Assembly (NCBI GenBank): GCA_963920765.1 | Contig: OY987245.1 | Span: 11,858,727-11,922,726 of the forward strand | Direction of reading: 5' to 3' | DNA: 64,000 nt | DNA from: Ulota crispa | Lineage: Eukaryota > Streptophyta > Bryopsida > Orthotrichales > Orthotrichaceae | Part shown: positions 1 through 13,179 of the stretch, piece after piece | Position numbering within the stretch: the stretch's first letter is position 1 | Layout of the letters: each line of letters opens with the position of its first letter | Program-made: the position numbers and the translations under genes | Notes under the pieces: model-generated | The model's input: only the letters and a program-made list of their open reading frames with translations | What the model was told of the DNA's origin: nothing | Databases searched by the model: none

Positions 1-1700
1 TTGCTTGTACAAATAGCATTCACTGCTTCACTATGGGTTCAATGATGAGCAGTGATCCCAAATATGATTTTCACTTTTAGCACAAGTGGCTAAAAACATT
101 GCTAAAAAGCTAAAATTTTCAAATTTAATACTAGAAAGGTTACATTTTTTTTAGCTATGAGAAAAATTTGTTAGCAATCGTGCTAAATTTAGCCAGTTTA
201 GAGAACGCTGGCGGTCAAAACTACGGGTCGGCATTGGGTGACGCTCGGTGAACGATACGTTTACCTTAATCCCTTAAATGTACATAACATACAATGCACC
301 TTGAGTAAGATGAAAGTTCTCATCACCCTCCAAAATTCAAAATTTGTTATATATTGTGAGAAAATAAAATGGTACCTCGTATGCTAACTCTAAATGTTCT
401 TCAAGGCTATATAATAATAAAAAATAAGAATACCCTCAAGTAAAACCCAACCTTTACAACTGGTTGCTCTCAAGACACCAAAACCACCACCACTGTAAGT
501 TATTACACACCATCGCTACCTCTACTACTGCTCCTCCTCAATAGTTGTCCAGTTCTTGCTCCCATACCCACTCAGTTCCCACAAACCACTACACACAAAA
601 AAAAACCCTACAGTAAACTGAATATCCTCACCCATATCCTCTGCAGTTAACACCCACCCAACCACCAAAAAAACACCAAAAAGCAGATTCACACAACAAT
701 CCACATCAACACAAACACAAACTCATACGAACCAACTTCTGAATAATGCTCCCATTTGCACACAAAAATGTACGCAAAACAGGAAGAGATTTGCCATAAT
801 TCCACCATCACTATTTCGCCTGAGTTACAATTGATAATAAGCAAAACTCTAGAATCCACAAAAGTGGGATATATTTATATGGAGTGCCCATGCTCGGAGC
901 TTTGCGCACCACAAGCCAAGGAGCCAACAGATGCATAATCCTCAAGAACAAAAATCCAGATTAGGAATTGGCTGTTCAAAAGCTAAAGCACGAGAGAAAT
1001 TAATTGGTTTTCTCATGAATTGTTTAATGGTTGCTACAAAAATTTGCTCATGCTTGTTCCCCTCAGGACACCTTGGGCACCAAAATCTCCATAATCTGTA
1101 CACAAGCCAACATTCATAGTTCTTAAGGAAAATTCCAAGAGTAGTGAGGGGGAGAGAGAGATTGAGAGTTGGAAAAAATTACTCCCTCTGTCCCTCTAAA
1201 AACGTCCAAATCAGACACATTTCTTCTCCCACTAAAGAGCTCCCTTTTACTGGTTTCAAGCACTGAGAAAGCAAGAAATCATTTTTCATGTTCAATGATC
1301 TCATCGGGGCAAGTTAAGGGATTAGGGAGCACTCCTCTCCTAGGAAGCTTGGCGCCACCATTGTTGCTACTAATCTTTACATCATCAATAATGAGGAGCT
1401 AGCAACATACACAAATATGGTACTTTTTTGCATGGAATTTGGGTGCCCAAATGGCAACATCAAAGCCTGAGATTTTGCATACATTTAACAGATGGTATAT
1501 TAATTCTAGAATGCATGTCTCACTAGCACAAAGACTAAAAACACATTTAATCCTTCGCAAGGAAGCTTTTTGGACGTTTGCTCAAATGATGTTTGATGGG
1601 AAACTTACTTTCTACAAAAATAGGGAGTGTCCGCAAGGAAATGGCTCAAGCCTCAGGCCATGGTCACGGCCAGCTGTACACGCCTGCGGCCATGGCGGGC
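1..1700. other. Spacer with no recognisable gene
   Basis: AT-rich sequence downstream of the minus-strand EDR2-like gene. Several short open frames (for example 756-938, 1169-1402, 1439-1756) show no motif, family resemblance or splice structure that I recognise. The only structured item is a dispersed repeat near the left edge, listed separately. Confidence 0.5.
45..211 (-). repeat. Small dispersed element, copy 1
   Basis: This stretch is an inverted copy of the element in the TMEM230-like intron at 15869-16023. Shared landmarks include CAAATATGATTTTCACTTTT, the repeated GCTAAA words and GTTTAGAGAACGC at the edge. No protein is encoded. The length of about 160 bp and dispersed copies suggest a non-autonomous transposon. 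Confidence 0.65.
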
Positions 1701-1701
1701 T

Positions 1702-2679
1702 TCAATGGCTACTACCGAGCTTCGACAAGCTCTTGCCGAACTTCCGCCAGTACTGACTAGACTGCGACATGGCCGTGCCAGTGTTGGCGGTGGCTATGGC
1801 GGGGGCCATGGTATCACTCTCACGTTGCACTTCAAAATACGAGGCGGAGTCCATCTCGATCTGAGCCACTCGCACAGCACCGAGCAGCTTTTCCGGGAGC
1901 TCTTCCTCAGACTGGCTCTCAATCAGAAACGCCATATCCACCGACACCGAGGTCACATACCCCAAAGCCAAGTGCAGGATCGCATTAGCAACAGTAGACG
2001 AGCCAATATCCACGTCGATTTCGAGATAGTTCCGCCCTCTCATGTACCGACACGTAAGCGCCTTCCCCAACAGGCACGCCGCGTGGTTGCCCGCCGCGGC
2101 TTTCACGATCCACGGGCCCTTAACAATCCGGTTAATCAACTTGAACCGGCTGTTCCGAAACGTGTCGTCCTCGTGGATGAACCGGTACAGCAGGGATCCT
2201 TGCACGATGGGCTCGTCCGTCACGAAGTAGAACACCGCGCTGTGCGGATCCTTTCCCGGGACCTGCAAATTCACCGCCAAAATGAAGGAGCGCTTGCGGG
2301 CTTCTGCGGAGGCTTTGCTCAAAGCTTGCATCACGCGGTTCTCTGGGTGCGCGAGGATGTGGTCTAACCGGGTGTTTGTGCGTAACCAGTCCATCCCCAG
2401 CGGTCGTAGTAGCGTCTCCGAGCAGGGTGTCTTCGCCTTCTTCTGGAAGTAATTCACGCCGCGCGCCATGAACGCCTGCGCCGGCGGCGTCGCCCACCCG
2501 TGCACGCCGTCTGTCCCCAACCCCACATTTCGTAACGACCCACCAATCCGCACCTCTTCCTCCCACCCCTCGCGAGCAGATTTCTTCCTCGTCTCCATCA
2601 CGTCGTCGTCGTCGTCGTCCTCTCGCACCGGCACCACCGCGTGCATCTTCTGGTGAAAACTCCCCCCACTCTCTCTCAT
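1702..2679 (-). CDS. EDR2-like protein, C-terminal DUF1336 domain only
   Basis: A 325-residue uninterrupted reading frame. Residues about 60-282 match the EDR2_C/DUF1336 domain of plant ENHANCED DISEASE RESISTANCE 2 and the short CW14-type proteins. Visible hallmarks are MARGVNYFQKK (71-81), FILAVNLQVPG (132-142), RFKLINRIVKGPWIVK (178-193), CLLGKALTCRY (202-212) and YLEIDVDIGSS (218-228). The PH and START domains of full-length EDR2 are absent, as in the domain-only subfamily. A run of six Asp sits at 21-26. The start at 2679 is the first Met; Met12 is an alternative. The gene is intronless and clearly GC-richer than its surroundings. EDR2 is known as a lipid-binding negative regulator of defence and cell death; the role of domain-only members is not established, so function here is inference. 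Family assignment is firm. Confidence 0.88.
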   Translation of the reverse strand: MRESGGSFHQKMHAVVPVREDDDDDDVMETRKKSAREGWEEEVRIGGSLRNVGLGTDGVHGWATPPAQAFMARGVNYFQKKAKTPCSETLLRPLGMDWLRTNTRLDHILAHPENRVMQALSKASAEARKRSFILAVNLQVPGKDPHSAVFYFVTDEPIVQGSLLYRFIHEDDTFRNSRFKLINRIVKGPWIVKAAAGNHAACLLGKALTCRYMRGRNYLEIDVDIGSSTVANAILHLALGYVTSVSVDMAFLIESQSEEELPEKLLGAVRVAQIEMDSASYFEVQRESDTMAPAIATANTGTAMSQSSQYWRKFGKSLSKLGSSH

Positions 2680-2699
2680 ACTGACCTAAATCACGCTCT

Positions 2700-3230
2700 C
2701 ATACTGACCTAAAATCATGCGATCGCGACCTCTAAAGTGCCAGTTTCATCACGAACTGGTCGCCGCATTTGCAACAGAGGTGTGGAGCATTGATGCGGAG
2801 GAGTTGGTGTATTTGTGAGAGAAGGGGGTTGTGGGTTGGTGCGCTTTGATTCGGTTGAGGGGATTGTTTGGTTGCCTGCGATCCTTCCGATGGCGAGGTG
2901 ACAGGTTTGGGTTATGGACAATTGGCGTAACTGCGACTCACGACAGGCAAGTAGCACTGCGCAAGCACCACCGTCCGCCGCATGTACACTTTTTGTCTGC
3001 GCCCCATGCACCTGCAAGAGCAGTGCAAGAGCAGAGCAGTCCCCTGCTCTGACTTGGCCGCTCCGGGCCGGACCGGACCGGACGATCGTTCGTTTCTCGT
3101 CGTCTGTTGCCGGAGGGGGCAGACGGTCGTTTGATTCTCGTTGCATATGGCCGGACTGGGCAGACGGTCGTTCGTTTCTCGTCGTCTATTCCCCCGATGT
3201 TTCGAGAGGGACGTTTGACGAGTAGACGAA
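2700..3230. other. GC-rich upstream flank of the EDR2-like gene
   Basis: This is the 5' flank of the minus-strand EDR2-like gene and probably holds its promoter and 5' UTR. It is much GC-richer than the spacer beyond 3230. Short open frames occur on both strands but none resembles a known protein. It contains a three-copy 41-bp tandem repeat, listed separately. No convincing TATA box was identified. Confidence 0.45.
3081..3203. repeat. 41-bp tandem repeat, three copies
   Basis: Three head-to-tail copies begin at 3081, 3122 and 3163, each starting GACGRTCGTT and followed by TTCTCGT. The copies diverge in their second half. The array lies 0.4-0.5 kb upstream of the EDR2-like start codon. Confidence 0.8.
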
Positions 3231-4861
3231 CTTTGAAGAAGGTGATATTCGTTTAGGGAATTGATATATGTATCACCCCATTTTCAACTATTATATCACA
3301 CTTACTATATATGGCCATTTTTTACAATATTAAAGTAGGTGTGGACATTGGGAAAAACATCACTACTTTGAAAATACAGCTTGACGTACAAGTTGCAATT
3401 TTAACTCCTAAATTTTTTTTGTGTTAAGAAACCCAAAACTGCTTCAAAATACTAGTCCCCAAAGCAAGGTCAAAATCTTCATTAAAATTTATGTTGTAAC
3501 AAATCCAACCTTAGGATCCTTTGGTTGACTTGCACAAGTACATTGTCCCAAAATTTCAGAATGAACATCCCCACCAAGTGCAACATCAATGTGCTTAAAC
3601 TTTGAAATGTAGGCTTTTCTAGTCCTTCTAGAAGGTGAAGTTTTGTTTTTCAATCTTTTTAGAGAAAAACATGTATGTTGTGTATCTTGTGCAATTTTGG
3701 CAATATGTTGAAAAATGGGTTGAATGCATATATAAAAAAATTAACACAAAAAATAATTTGGATTCATTTTTACAAAAATTGTAAAGTGAAAGTTGTTGAT
3801 GAATGAAAAATATAACTAATATGCTAATAAGTTTTGGAAGAATTTGAAAATTGTTAATCCCAATGGTGAAAATGCTCTACGAGACAATTAGTAACTTTAA
3901 TATTTATTTTCATTTGAAAATATTAAAAATTGAGAGTAAGGGATAACTTTATATGTTTTTTCTACCCTCTTCCTACCTTCATTTCCTGCAAAAAAAAAAA
4001 TCCTTTTAACTCTTACCTCATTATTTGGAATTGAGTGATTCAATTTTTTTGAGTAGGTATCAATCTATAAAATTCTATAAATAAAAAATAAAAAATAAAA
4101 AATATACTTTGCCTGCACGGTTTGACATTGAAATTGAAAAAACCTTCTAACTTTTGCATTATTTATTGGAATGACATGAAATAAAGCTTCACATGTAGAT
4201 TAGGATGAGTAGCATCCATCCTAAAAATTTCATGAAAAATTTCCAAGTTATGAAGTCAATAGAGCCTGCCCAAGTTCTCATAAAGCCCAAGTGGGCTCCT
4301 TGGTCCTTTATGGGGTAATTTTGTTTTTTAGTTCCAAATCTTGCTCATAGTATCAATTTAAAAAACTACTTTTTGCTTTTAGTTTAATTTGGATACATTA
4401 AATTGATACTATGAACAAGATTATTTGGAGCTAAAACACAAAATTAAAATTACAACTAATATGTGAAGTTATATTTTCAAATCATTAATGTTTTACCCGT
4501 GGTCTAGACCTACTTTAATATTGTAAATATTGGCCAACTCCCTTCATTTAGTTGTCAGAACCTAATCTTTCTCGTCCGATATGCGCTTATGTGAGCTTGC
4601 GAGATCCGACGGTTGTGTAATTCGTTCGGGGTCGTTAGGCTCCTGGTCTGTCGGACGGACGATGGTTCTGACGAAAGCCTGCTCTTCGTTTAGGGATTTC
4701 GTTCCGTTCTACAGCTCCCAAAGCGACGATTGGAAGTTTTGAAGGGTTCTTCGTCCTTGAAATTGCATGGAAACTTGGAGCGCGTCTTCCAAGGCGACCA
4801 GGAGTACGGATATTTTCAAAACTCATGAATATCTGCCCAATGGGGGTGCCCTAATAAAATA

Positions 4862-5178
4862 CAGGTGAAATTTCATGGATACCCCTGAGATTTGCGATAT
4901 TTTAGTTTGCACCCCTGATTTATCAGAAGTTGCACAAACACCGCTGACACCTCAAAGGAATATAGTAAAGTAGTTTTGCGAGTTCAATTCTTGTGTTTCA
5001 TCTTTGTGTGTTGATATGCTTCAAACATTAAGATATTCATTGTAAGATTTAAAAAACGACTTTGAAAAAACAAAATAACTATGTCAAGGATATTTGTGCA
5101 ATTTGTGCAATTTCTGAGATTAGGGGTATCTCAACGAATATGGCAAATTTTAAGGGTTCAACAAATTTTCCCTAAAAT
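4862..5178. mobile_element. Inverted-repeat MITE, AGGGAAAA-ended family, copy 1
   Basis: The left arm reads GTGAAATTTCATGGATACCC and continues GAGATTTGCGATATTTT. The right end reads AGGGGTATCTCAACG, then GGCAAATTTT, and finishes TTTTCCCTAAAAT. The arms are imperfect inverted repeats. Related copies lie at 18751-19062 and 38521-39573. No coding capacity. Confidence 0.65.
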
Positions 5179-7084
5179 ATGATGAGCTCTTGGGATGCCT
5201 GGTTTTATTTTTAATAAAAGATTCACTTTGGCTTCAAAAAAATCCGAGTAAATCGACCATAGGATTTCCTTCCTTTTCAACATAATCGAACTGTAGTAAA
5301 TTTTAAAGGTCAGTTGGAGCAGATAGATTTTTGTCTGTTTCGGGGCAGACTTTCGCTCAGAATTGTACCTCCTGAATCTGAAAAGATAGTTGAATGGAAA
5401 ATGGATGAAATCATTAAATCCTTCTCAAGTGAACATATAGTTTGCCAGCTTTTTGGATGAAATATTTGTCGTAATATCTGATGATATAGATGAACATGCA
5501 CTCATGGATGATTCTATCCACTTTTTCCTGTACCTGCATGCAATCAAGGGTGCTTGTTGCTGGACCAATGAACAAGCGAACAGAAAAAATCCTTGAGTTG
5601 AATTGTTTTTATAATATTTTGAAAATTTGTAGAGAGGGTAGGTCCAGCATAAATAGTTCTTTTTAGAAGAGTCGGTGCCACCTGTAACATGTGACACAGT
5701 TATTGATGTACACATGTAAAAAAATGAAAACCCTGGACACCATAAACTATAACATTACTATAGAAAGTGTTCAAAAAGGGCTTCATTGTTGATCCCCTGG
5801 AAATTGCATTTTGGTAGGACCCAAGATATCGTATTAAAAAATCTGATGCAAATCCTGTAACGTCCAAATTCTTTTTCTTTTACGCTTACTTTCCATCTTT
5901 CTTTCCACAATAATATTTTTTCACATGAATTTTATCACACTTGTTTTAAACAAATATTTATTTTGCTGTTGACTTGTATATTGTTTAAATAAAACACCAC
6001 TCTTAAGAGTATTGTACGAGTTAATTAACATTTGAATACAGCTAAATTTTTAGCTAGTTACCAGTTTACCACTAATTTTCAACGAACTAAATCTTGGAGG
6101 CATGTCAGGTCCAATTGCGTAACCTTTGTACTTCAAAAACTGGCCTCAAAATAAGATATCATATATGTTACATTCTCAACTTCCTAGGAGGAAAAAAATC
6201 CATGTACTTTTAGAGTTTCTGCAATTACAAATCCATAAGTTATCTGCTTAAATAATCCATATTTTGGGATGCCAACATTTTAGAAGGAAATATGAGACTT
6301 TCGTTTCAAATCTAATTTTTAAGTATCAATTACAGAAACCTGATCTAACATGTACTTCAAAATTAAATATATACAACTTTGATTCAAGAATCAATTCTCA
6401 AATATATTTTCCAAGTTGTTTGCAACGATTCTTTACAAAAGTCTAATTCAAAACATGAAATTGGTTTCAAGGGCCAGAAAGAGGTTTTTGTAATTCATGT
6501 GGACCCTAAATGCCCACTAAGTCAGATTTCAATGTTAGAAACACCACATTATGATGTCCTGGGCATTTAAGGGTTAATCTTGACAAGCTGATTAATGAAT
6601 TTGTTGTGGCAGAACAAAAATCAAGTTTGTAGTTGCTTGTATGGCCAAGCAAAAGTTTTCCGTCTAACCCTCATGCCTTGTCAAAATTAGGTATTAGGGT
6701 TTACAATTTGACAGAAACCTCAATATGGGCTTAAGATTGTTTATTAGGGGTTTCAGATATGCCGTTCACAAGCAATTTCGTTCACGTGAATGAAATTGGT
6801 GAACAAGTTAGTCAAACCACCGTTCATGTCCTCATGATCACCCATTCAAATATCCAAATTGTAGTGAACTACTCACCACCCTTTCAACTTTGCCTACAAT
6901 CACCAATCCTATACGGATCCCTTGAACTCCACCATTGTTGCTTCTATTTTGGAATACTTTGTCTTCATAATTGTCGACTTCTAATCAAGATCTCTTCAGC
7001 TCCAACATTGTCGCTTCTCGCGCATTGTGATTCCTTGAATGACCTTGACTTGGCAATCAGCACTACATCCAAACTATCTAAAAG

Positions 7085-7204
7085 CGCGGAGCAAGAGCCA
7101 AAGGTGCGGAGCGAGAGCCACAGGTGCAAAGCAAGAGCCAGAGGTGCAGAGCGAGAGCCAGAGGTGCAAAGTGAGAGCCACAGGCATGAAGCGAGAGCCA
7201 AGAG
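7085..7204. repeat. 20-bp minisatellite, about six copies
   Basis: Six consecutive units with consensus close to GCAGAGCGAGAGCCAGAGGT, in exact 20-base register. It lies inside the inverted-repeat element at 6745-7433. Because the period is not a multiple of three, the peptide repeat runs over three units, which makes the overlapping open frames look artificially repetitive. Confidence 0.9.
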
Positions 7205-7312
7205 GCGCACAACAACACAAACAGACGCGGGCTTGAGAGCGATAGGAACACGAGTAGAGTTAACAGAAGAGACAAGGATGGAAAAGCTTCACGTCGTCCA
7301 CTCGTGAACAAG

Positions 7313-7341
7313 TCATGAGGACCTCTAGGAGGTCCTCATGA
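7313..7341. repeat. Perfect short palindrome
   Basis: Arms TCATGAGGACCTC and GAGGTCCTCATGA are separated by three bases. It probably reflects the internal structure of the surrounding element rather than a regulatory site. Confidence 0.7.
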
Positions 7342-10300
7342 GTGGTTCACTTTTGTGGCTCACGTTCACCATGAACCAAAACCTGTTCACGACCATTTGT
7401 TCACCCTTTTTTTGAGATATCTGAAACCCCCTATTTGTCAGAATCCGGGCACTCTCAAAATTAAGCTTTTGGGGTTAGTGTTTCATGAGTATGAAAAGGT
7501 GAGGCAGGGACAAAATAGGCAGAGCGGTACTGCAGAAGTGAAGGTTTGGCAGCACTGTCTACTTTACCAGTACTTTACTGGAGACTGTGAGAGTTATGAG
7601 CACATGCAGCACTGCGTCTGGTTTGACAGCTTTGTGGAGCTGACGGTTTGGTCCTCTGTCACTTTCAGCCATGATCCACGCTCTGTTCATCTATAACTCA
7701 TTCATCTACTTATTATTCATCCACATATCATTCATCCATATCCCGTACATCAGACATGCATACATCCACATATGCTTGGCAGTCCTTTGGCTGGAGTACC
7801 ATCGACCCCACTACCCACTCTTAGGGCATGTACTATGTACTGTACACTTGTAACGTCCAGCTCTGAATTGTGATCGATGTTTCTGACATGATGCTCTTGC
7901 CATTATCTCCTCTTTCTCGTAGAATTATATTAAAAAATTATCAAGTTTCTATTGTAGTACAACAATGAAAAAGATACTTTCTAATATTTTTTATTAAATG
8001 TTGGATTAAAAGCACGGAATGTATTCGCCTTCTTGACCCTACGTGCATCCCAAAATATGAAGACTGTGGATTCAAAATACCCTTCTTTTCAGTTTTCATA
8101 CATGAACATGTAAAGAGTGTGGATAAAAACATCTTTAAAATTCATTCATAGCTATAAAGGTTATGGATTTAAGCAATGTTTATCAGTGTGTTTATCCCCT
8201 AAAGGCCCAAGCCCTTTTTTCTAGTGCAAGTTATTGTTAACTGCCATTTTGGGGAAATGAGTAGAAAAGTAGGAAATAAAGTTTGTTTTGCAAATCCAAC
8301 TCATGAGATCTTGTTTTAGACTAGAAGAGGTACTTGTGAGAAAAAATCAGGTCATTCTAAATGGAGAGAAGGGAGATATTTACATATGAGGTGAAGGGAA
8401 AAGGTTTTTTCCTTGTTGCTAGTAAATTTCAGAAGCCTTTGACCACTCTTACATGAAAAAAACTACTTTGCACAAAGTTGAGGTTTATTTTTTCCATGTA
8501 GAAGACCAAGTTAGGTATGTGTGGGAGAATTTTCAAATCAATTGGAACTATACAACACATGGGGAAAAAAACTAGTAAAAAGAAGTAGAGAATGAATCAA
8601 ATCACTAATATGTTAAGAAATTAATTGTTAAAGTGAAAAGTGCAAATCCCAATGGTTCTAATGTTGTAATAAACAATCTACTTACTTAGGTTTAGTTTTT
8701 TTTCCCAAAATATTGAAAATTGTGGAAAATAAACAGGACTTCAAAGTTTATTTTAGAATAGAGAATCCATAATTGCCCACAAACTAAAACATCTCATAAC
8801 TTTTGTCTCATCAATTGAAATTGAAAAATTCAAAGCTTCCCACATATGAAAAAATCTAAAGAGCCAATTTGAGATTTCTACTTTTAGAAAATACAATTTT
8901 TTAAGAAGTTTTTGGGCTGCCCAGATTGCCCTCCCTCCCTCAAGCAGCATAAATTCTTGCATAAATGCTTTGTCAAATATTAGAATGAAGAAAAAATTAC
9001 ATGCCCGCATAAGTCTTTGAATTCCCTACCTTCAATAAAAGTTTCAAAAAATCACAAAAACTAAATTAGCTATAGGTACATGCCTGAAATCCATTTGTCC
9101 CTCGCGGAAACATCTTAGTCTTTAGGGGTTACGTATGAAGATTATAAATGGGTGAAGAGCGTAGATCTAGGAGGAAGCACGTACGTATGGAGCATTTGAG
9201 GCAAAACAAATAATGGCCTACAAAGATTTTCAAAAATAAGATTCTCATTTTACAAGGTTTTCTTTTTTGTTTTTTTATGTCTCTATTTCTTCATGAATTG
9301 ATTCAAAGCCTTAGACAAGATCCATAAGGTACCCGTTGATCAACCAATTATGTGGTTGCAAAAATAGTCAAAAATAGCTTCCTTGTGATTCTTAGGCATG
9401 CTTCGTATGTTTCATTTAAATTTAGCAATGAACCATTTGATATTTTTCATTTTCAAATTAATAAATGCCTATGATATTAGGGATTGAATGTTATTTCTTC
9501 AACCATATCTATATACACTCATTTGATAGTAGCAACATTGAGCTACTTTGAGTTTTTTTTGGGTGGAATTGTGGTTTCCCAAACCATTTGGAAAATGAAG
9601 AAACTTTTTACAAAAATATCATTTTTCTTGTTGTTCAAAAGGGCAACTTTGCAAATTATTGTTATTTGTGAAAATTTTGTTTGTTGTTGTAAAATATTGT
9701 GCAGTAATATTCCTATGTGGTTTTCTTCAAAAGAACACCATGTTATTATTTGGCAATGGTAACAATAGTAGCAATGAATTCCTTGCAGTTTGTGCAATAA
9801 TGAAGGTAATTTCTTCAAGGATGTGGAAAACCTATAACCAGTGAAGATAACCACTTGCAATTGGCACCAAATACTTATTTTTATACACACTTGAGTTGGA
9901 TGTTTCATGATTGCATGACAAGGATGTGAATCCATTAAATTGATTGAATTTTCAACATTGACCAATTGTAGAATATCATATTACTCTTATTCCTTAAAGA
10001 GGGTTTGACAGCATTGCTACATGATGTTATGAAGGTATTTAAATTGGGTTTTACTTGTATATATCTATGCATGAGATCATTGGCTCTATATTGTAATATA
10101 TTTTTTGAACAAATTGATACTACTTAAAAAGTAAACAAGAGCTTTAAGCAAATGTCTTCTTCTATTGCATGTATTTTATTTTATTTTAATTTACAATTGT
10201 TGATAATTATTGATGTTTGTTAAAAATAAAAAATTCTTTTGATAAATGTTCTGTTTCATACTATTACTTGTTTTGCACGTTGTTTTAAAATTTTTGTTAA

Positions 10301-12968
10301 GACTTTAAATATAATTACAACGGTGCTCATAGTTTTATTTAATTATCGCCTTTGCAACTCCACCTCACAACAACCTTTTCTTGAATATTACATACTGTAA
10401 TCATTTTTGAACAATAATATTAGCCTGTACTGAAATTGTTAAGTTACCATATAAAAGGAAAAGTGTGATTTTGACTTTTGTTTAATTGCTTTGAAACATT
10501 TTTGTAATTCTCCTCAAAAACTGGCTATCTTTTTTTGTGATAGGCATAAATTGCGATGTGTTCTTCACAAACAATGATTTTGTTTGCAAATAAAATTCAA
10601 ACACACTGAATTTGCATGTACGAAAATTAACGTCAGATTATATAAACTCAAGAAATCAAAGTAAAACAAAAAACTTAAGGTAATCAACTTCATGTTGAAA
10701 CTTGAATAAAATTCAATTCTTTGACATTTCTAAAAACATTTAAGAATGTGTTAATGTTCTTTCTTGAAGTCCTTAACATCTATTGGGCATTGATATGTTG
10801 ATACTTGCTCACAATGCTTGTCCACAAGGCCCCATCTCACTCAACTTTGTTTATGTGAATAGAATTGTATGTAAATATAACATAATTTGAAATACATAGA
10901 AGAACTTCTAGAACTTTAGATGTAATTAATAACTTAAAGGGATATTAAAAATTCTTGGAGAATCCAAAATTCACAAGTCAAGTTATTGTTCACTTTAAAT
11001 TTTTTGGATTTTTTTAGATAAGATTAGTTTAATTAAAACAATGAAAAAAAGCAACAATATGTTTCTTGTTTATCAATTAGGTTAACTAATTATAAAAATA
11101 ATTAATGGGTCCACACAAATGTTCAACTCTAGAATGAATAGACAAGTGAATTTTACAGATTTTTGTTGACCACATGATGTTCATTAGAAATATTTGTAAA
11201 TTTGAAAAACCTTAGAGCTAAGAATCTTAGAAATACTTGAATAGCTTAAACAAACAAATACTTTTGAAAGGTTTAGTTAAAACAAACATTTTTTCTTTTC
11301 TTTTATAGAATCTCACCAATTGAGTAAATTTTGTAAATTTTCATTTCACTTTCCATTTTTTATTCCATGAATTTGGATACCTTCTGAACAATTTTGTGCA
11401 TTTGTTCATACAAATCAAGTAAACATATGAAAACACATCTTGAAATGGCAAATGGTAGTCCAAGAAAGACAACAAATAGAAAAGTGAAAGACTCTTATAC
11501 AATTAAGTTTAGAAGGATTGTAACATTTCCAAATGGATTAGTATAATTGTATTTATGTAGTTGCGCCCCCTCAAATGTATTTGTGCACTCCTAGTTGGAA
11601 AAGAATTGAAGGCATAAATATCAACAAATAGATCTCATGAATGTTGATGCTTAATCCCACTTTGATCTAATGAACATTCTTATATTTTAAAATTGAAAGG
11701 TATGCACTAAGAAAGTGGGATTTTCCTACAAGAATTGGGTGTAGCATTAACAAAAGCATACATAGGAGATAAGTCCCAAAAATATTGTAACATACCTTGC
11801 CCAAAAGAATTGTTGGCACTTATCACAACACCGTTTGCAAATTTGTATCACATGTCACTCCTTCTTTGAGAGTGCTCCTCAAAATTGTGTTATGGTAGTG
11901 AAATTTACCAAGATAGCCCTTCTCAACATTTGAAGGTTACATTTTCCTCATCACAATGGCATTTTACAAGACAATATAGGGACATAATGAACATTGGACA
12001 ATAGCATCTTTTAAAAGGACATACTATTTAAAATTTACAAACCCTTTTTAAATATTTATTTTGTTCATTTATATTCTAGCAATCATGGCATTTTTTGGCT
12101 TGACACTTTTTGCTAGATCACACATGTCTAGAGGCTAGTGGAAAATAAATGGAAGGACTTGCCCACATTTTGTCACAAGCTATCCAATTTGTTGCTAGTT
12201 TGGCTTCTATTTGCTAGAAAAAGAGGTGTGCTAGGAATATTTCATGATGCAAGAATGAGCGTTGTAGCATTGAAACTTCAAACGTAGCGTAAATTATTTT
12301 CTTTGATCTCCAAATAATGCAAAGTAGTTATAAACTTAACCTCATATTCTTTCCATGCACTTTTCTTCTTATGCCAAGCTTTTAGCAATTGGCCTTTTAA
12401 AGCCTTGTAGTGATATTTCAAAAAATGTTACTTTTAAAATGCTAAGTTTATAAGTTTTCAAAATATGAAGAGATGGTTGGCCATATCCTAAATAAATTTT
12501 TTTAAATAATTTTTTTAGAATTGCTTTGTACTCAAAGAAAATTGTGTAATTTTTTTATAGTCATGAAGAGGATTCAGTTTTGCTTTATCTGTAAGATCTA
12601 AAGATGCAACCCAAACAGAACGATTAGCAAAGTTGACCGACATTGTTGAACCAAGTTATTTTAAAGGTAGATTTAAAATTTAAACTCAAAATACTTCTCC
12701 AAACAAATTTGAAAAAACTAAAGTAATTTTTGAAGAAAAAAAATGCAAGCCTAAAATGATCTCAACAAATTGCAAAACATCTGAAAATCACTATGTAAAT
12801 GATATTGCCTCTTTCACGACATGGTCTAAGCCAGAGTCCTTAAAGGACCCACGAACAAGGACTTCCAAATTTCATGTATAATGCCTATCAAAATGTTGTG
12901 CACAAATTTCGAAGTTGCCCATGCCACTTGACAATCTTTAATTATGTTCAAGGCATGCCCAAGAATAT

Positions 12969-13037
12969 ACTATTGTATATGTATATACATATATACATAT
13001 ATGTATATATGTATATGTATATACATATGTATATGTA

Positions 13038-13070
<33 letters not shown>

Positions 13071-13179
13071 ATATATATGTATATATGTATATATGTATGT
13101 ATATATGTATATATGTATGTATATATGTATATATGTATGTATATATGTATATATGTATGTATATATGTATATATGTATG
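12969..13179. repeat. TA/TG microsatellite with 20-bp higher-order period
   Basis: About 210 bp of alternating TATA and TATG words. From about 13081 to 13178 it settles into an exact 20-bp register (five copies of ATATATGTATATATGTATGT). The Tyr/Ile/Cys-rich open frames on both strands here are by-products of the repeat. Confidence 0.9.

Larger units (their letters stand above)
6745..7433. mobile_element. Inverted-repeat element carrying a 20-bp minisatellite
   Basis: The left end TAGGGGTTTCAGATAT is matched at the right by the complement of TAGGGGGTTTCAGATAT, a 16-17 bp terminal repeat differing by one G. Just inside both ends are repeated GTTCAC/GTGAAC words. The body contains a 20-bp minisatellite and a short perfect palindrome at 7313-7341. 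An open frame at 6759-7307 crosses the minisatellite but resembles no known protein, so I treat it as chance. Confidence 0.6.

Noticed and set aside
1627..2367. 246-codon plus-strand frame
   Set aside because: It is the antisense shadow of the EDR2-like gene, whose domain motifs lie on the minus strand.
7085..7204. CRISPR-like array
   Set aside because: The units are contiguous with no spacers, and this is a eukaryotic genome.
6759..7307. 182-codon frame with a Glu/Arg-rich repeat
   Set aside because: The repeat comes from a 20-bp minisatellite in a non-coding element, and other frames through it are equally open.
9000..12900. Retrotransposon remnants
   Set aside because: I looked for reverse transcriptase, integrase and long terminal repeat pairs and found none, although degraded copies could escape reading by eye.
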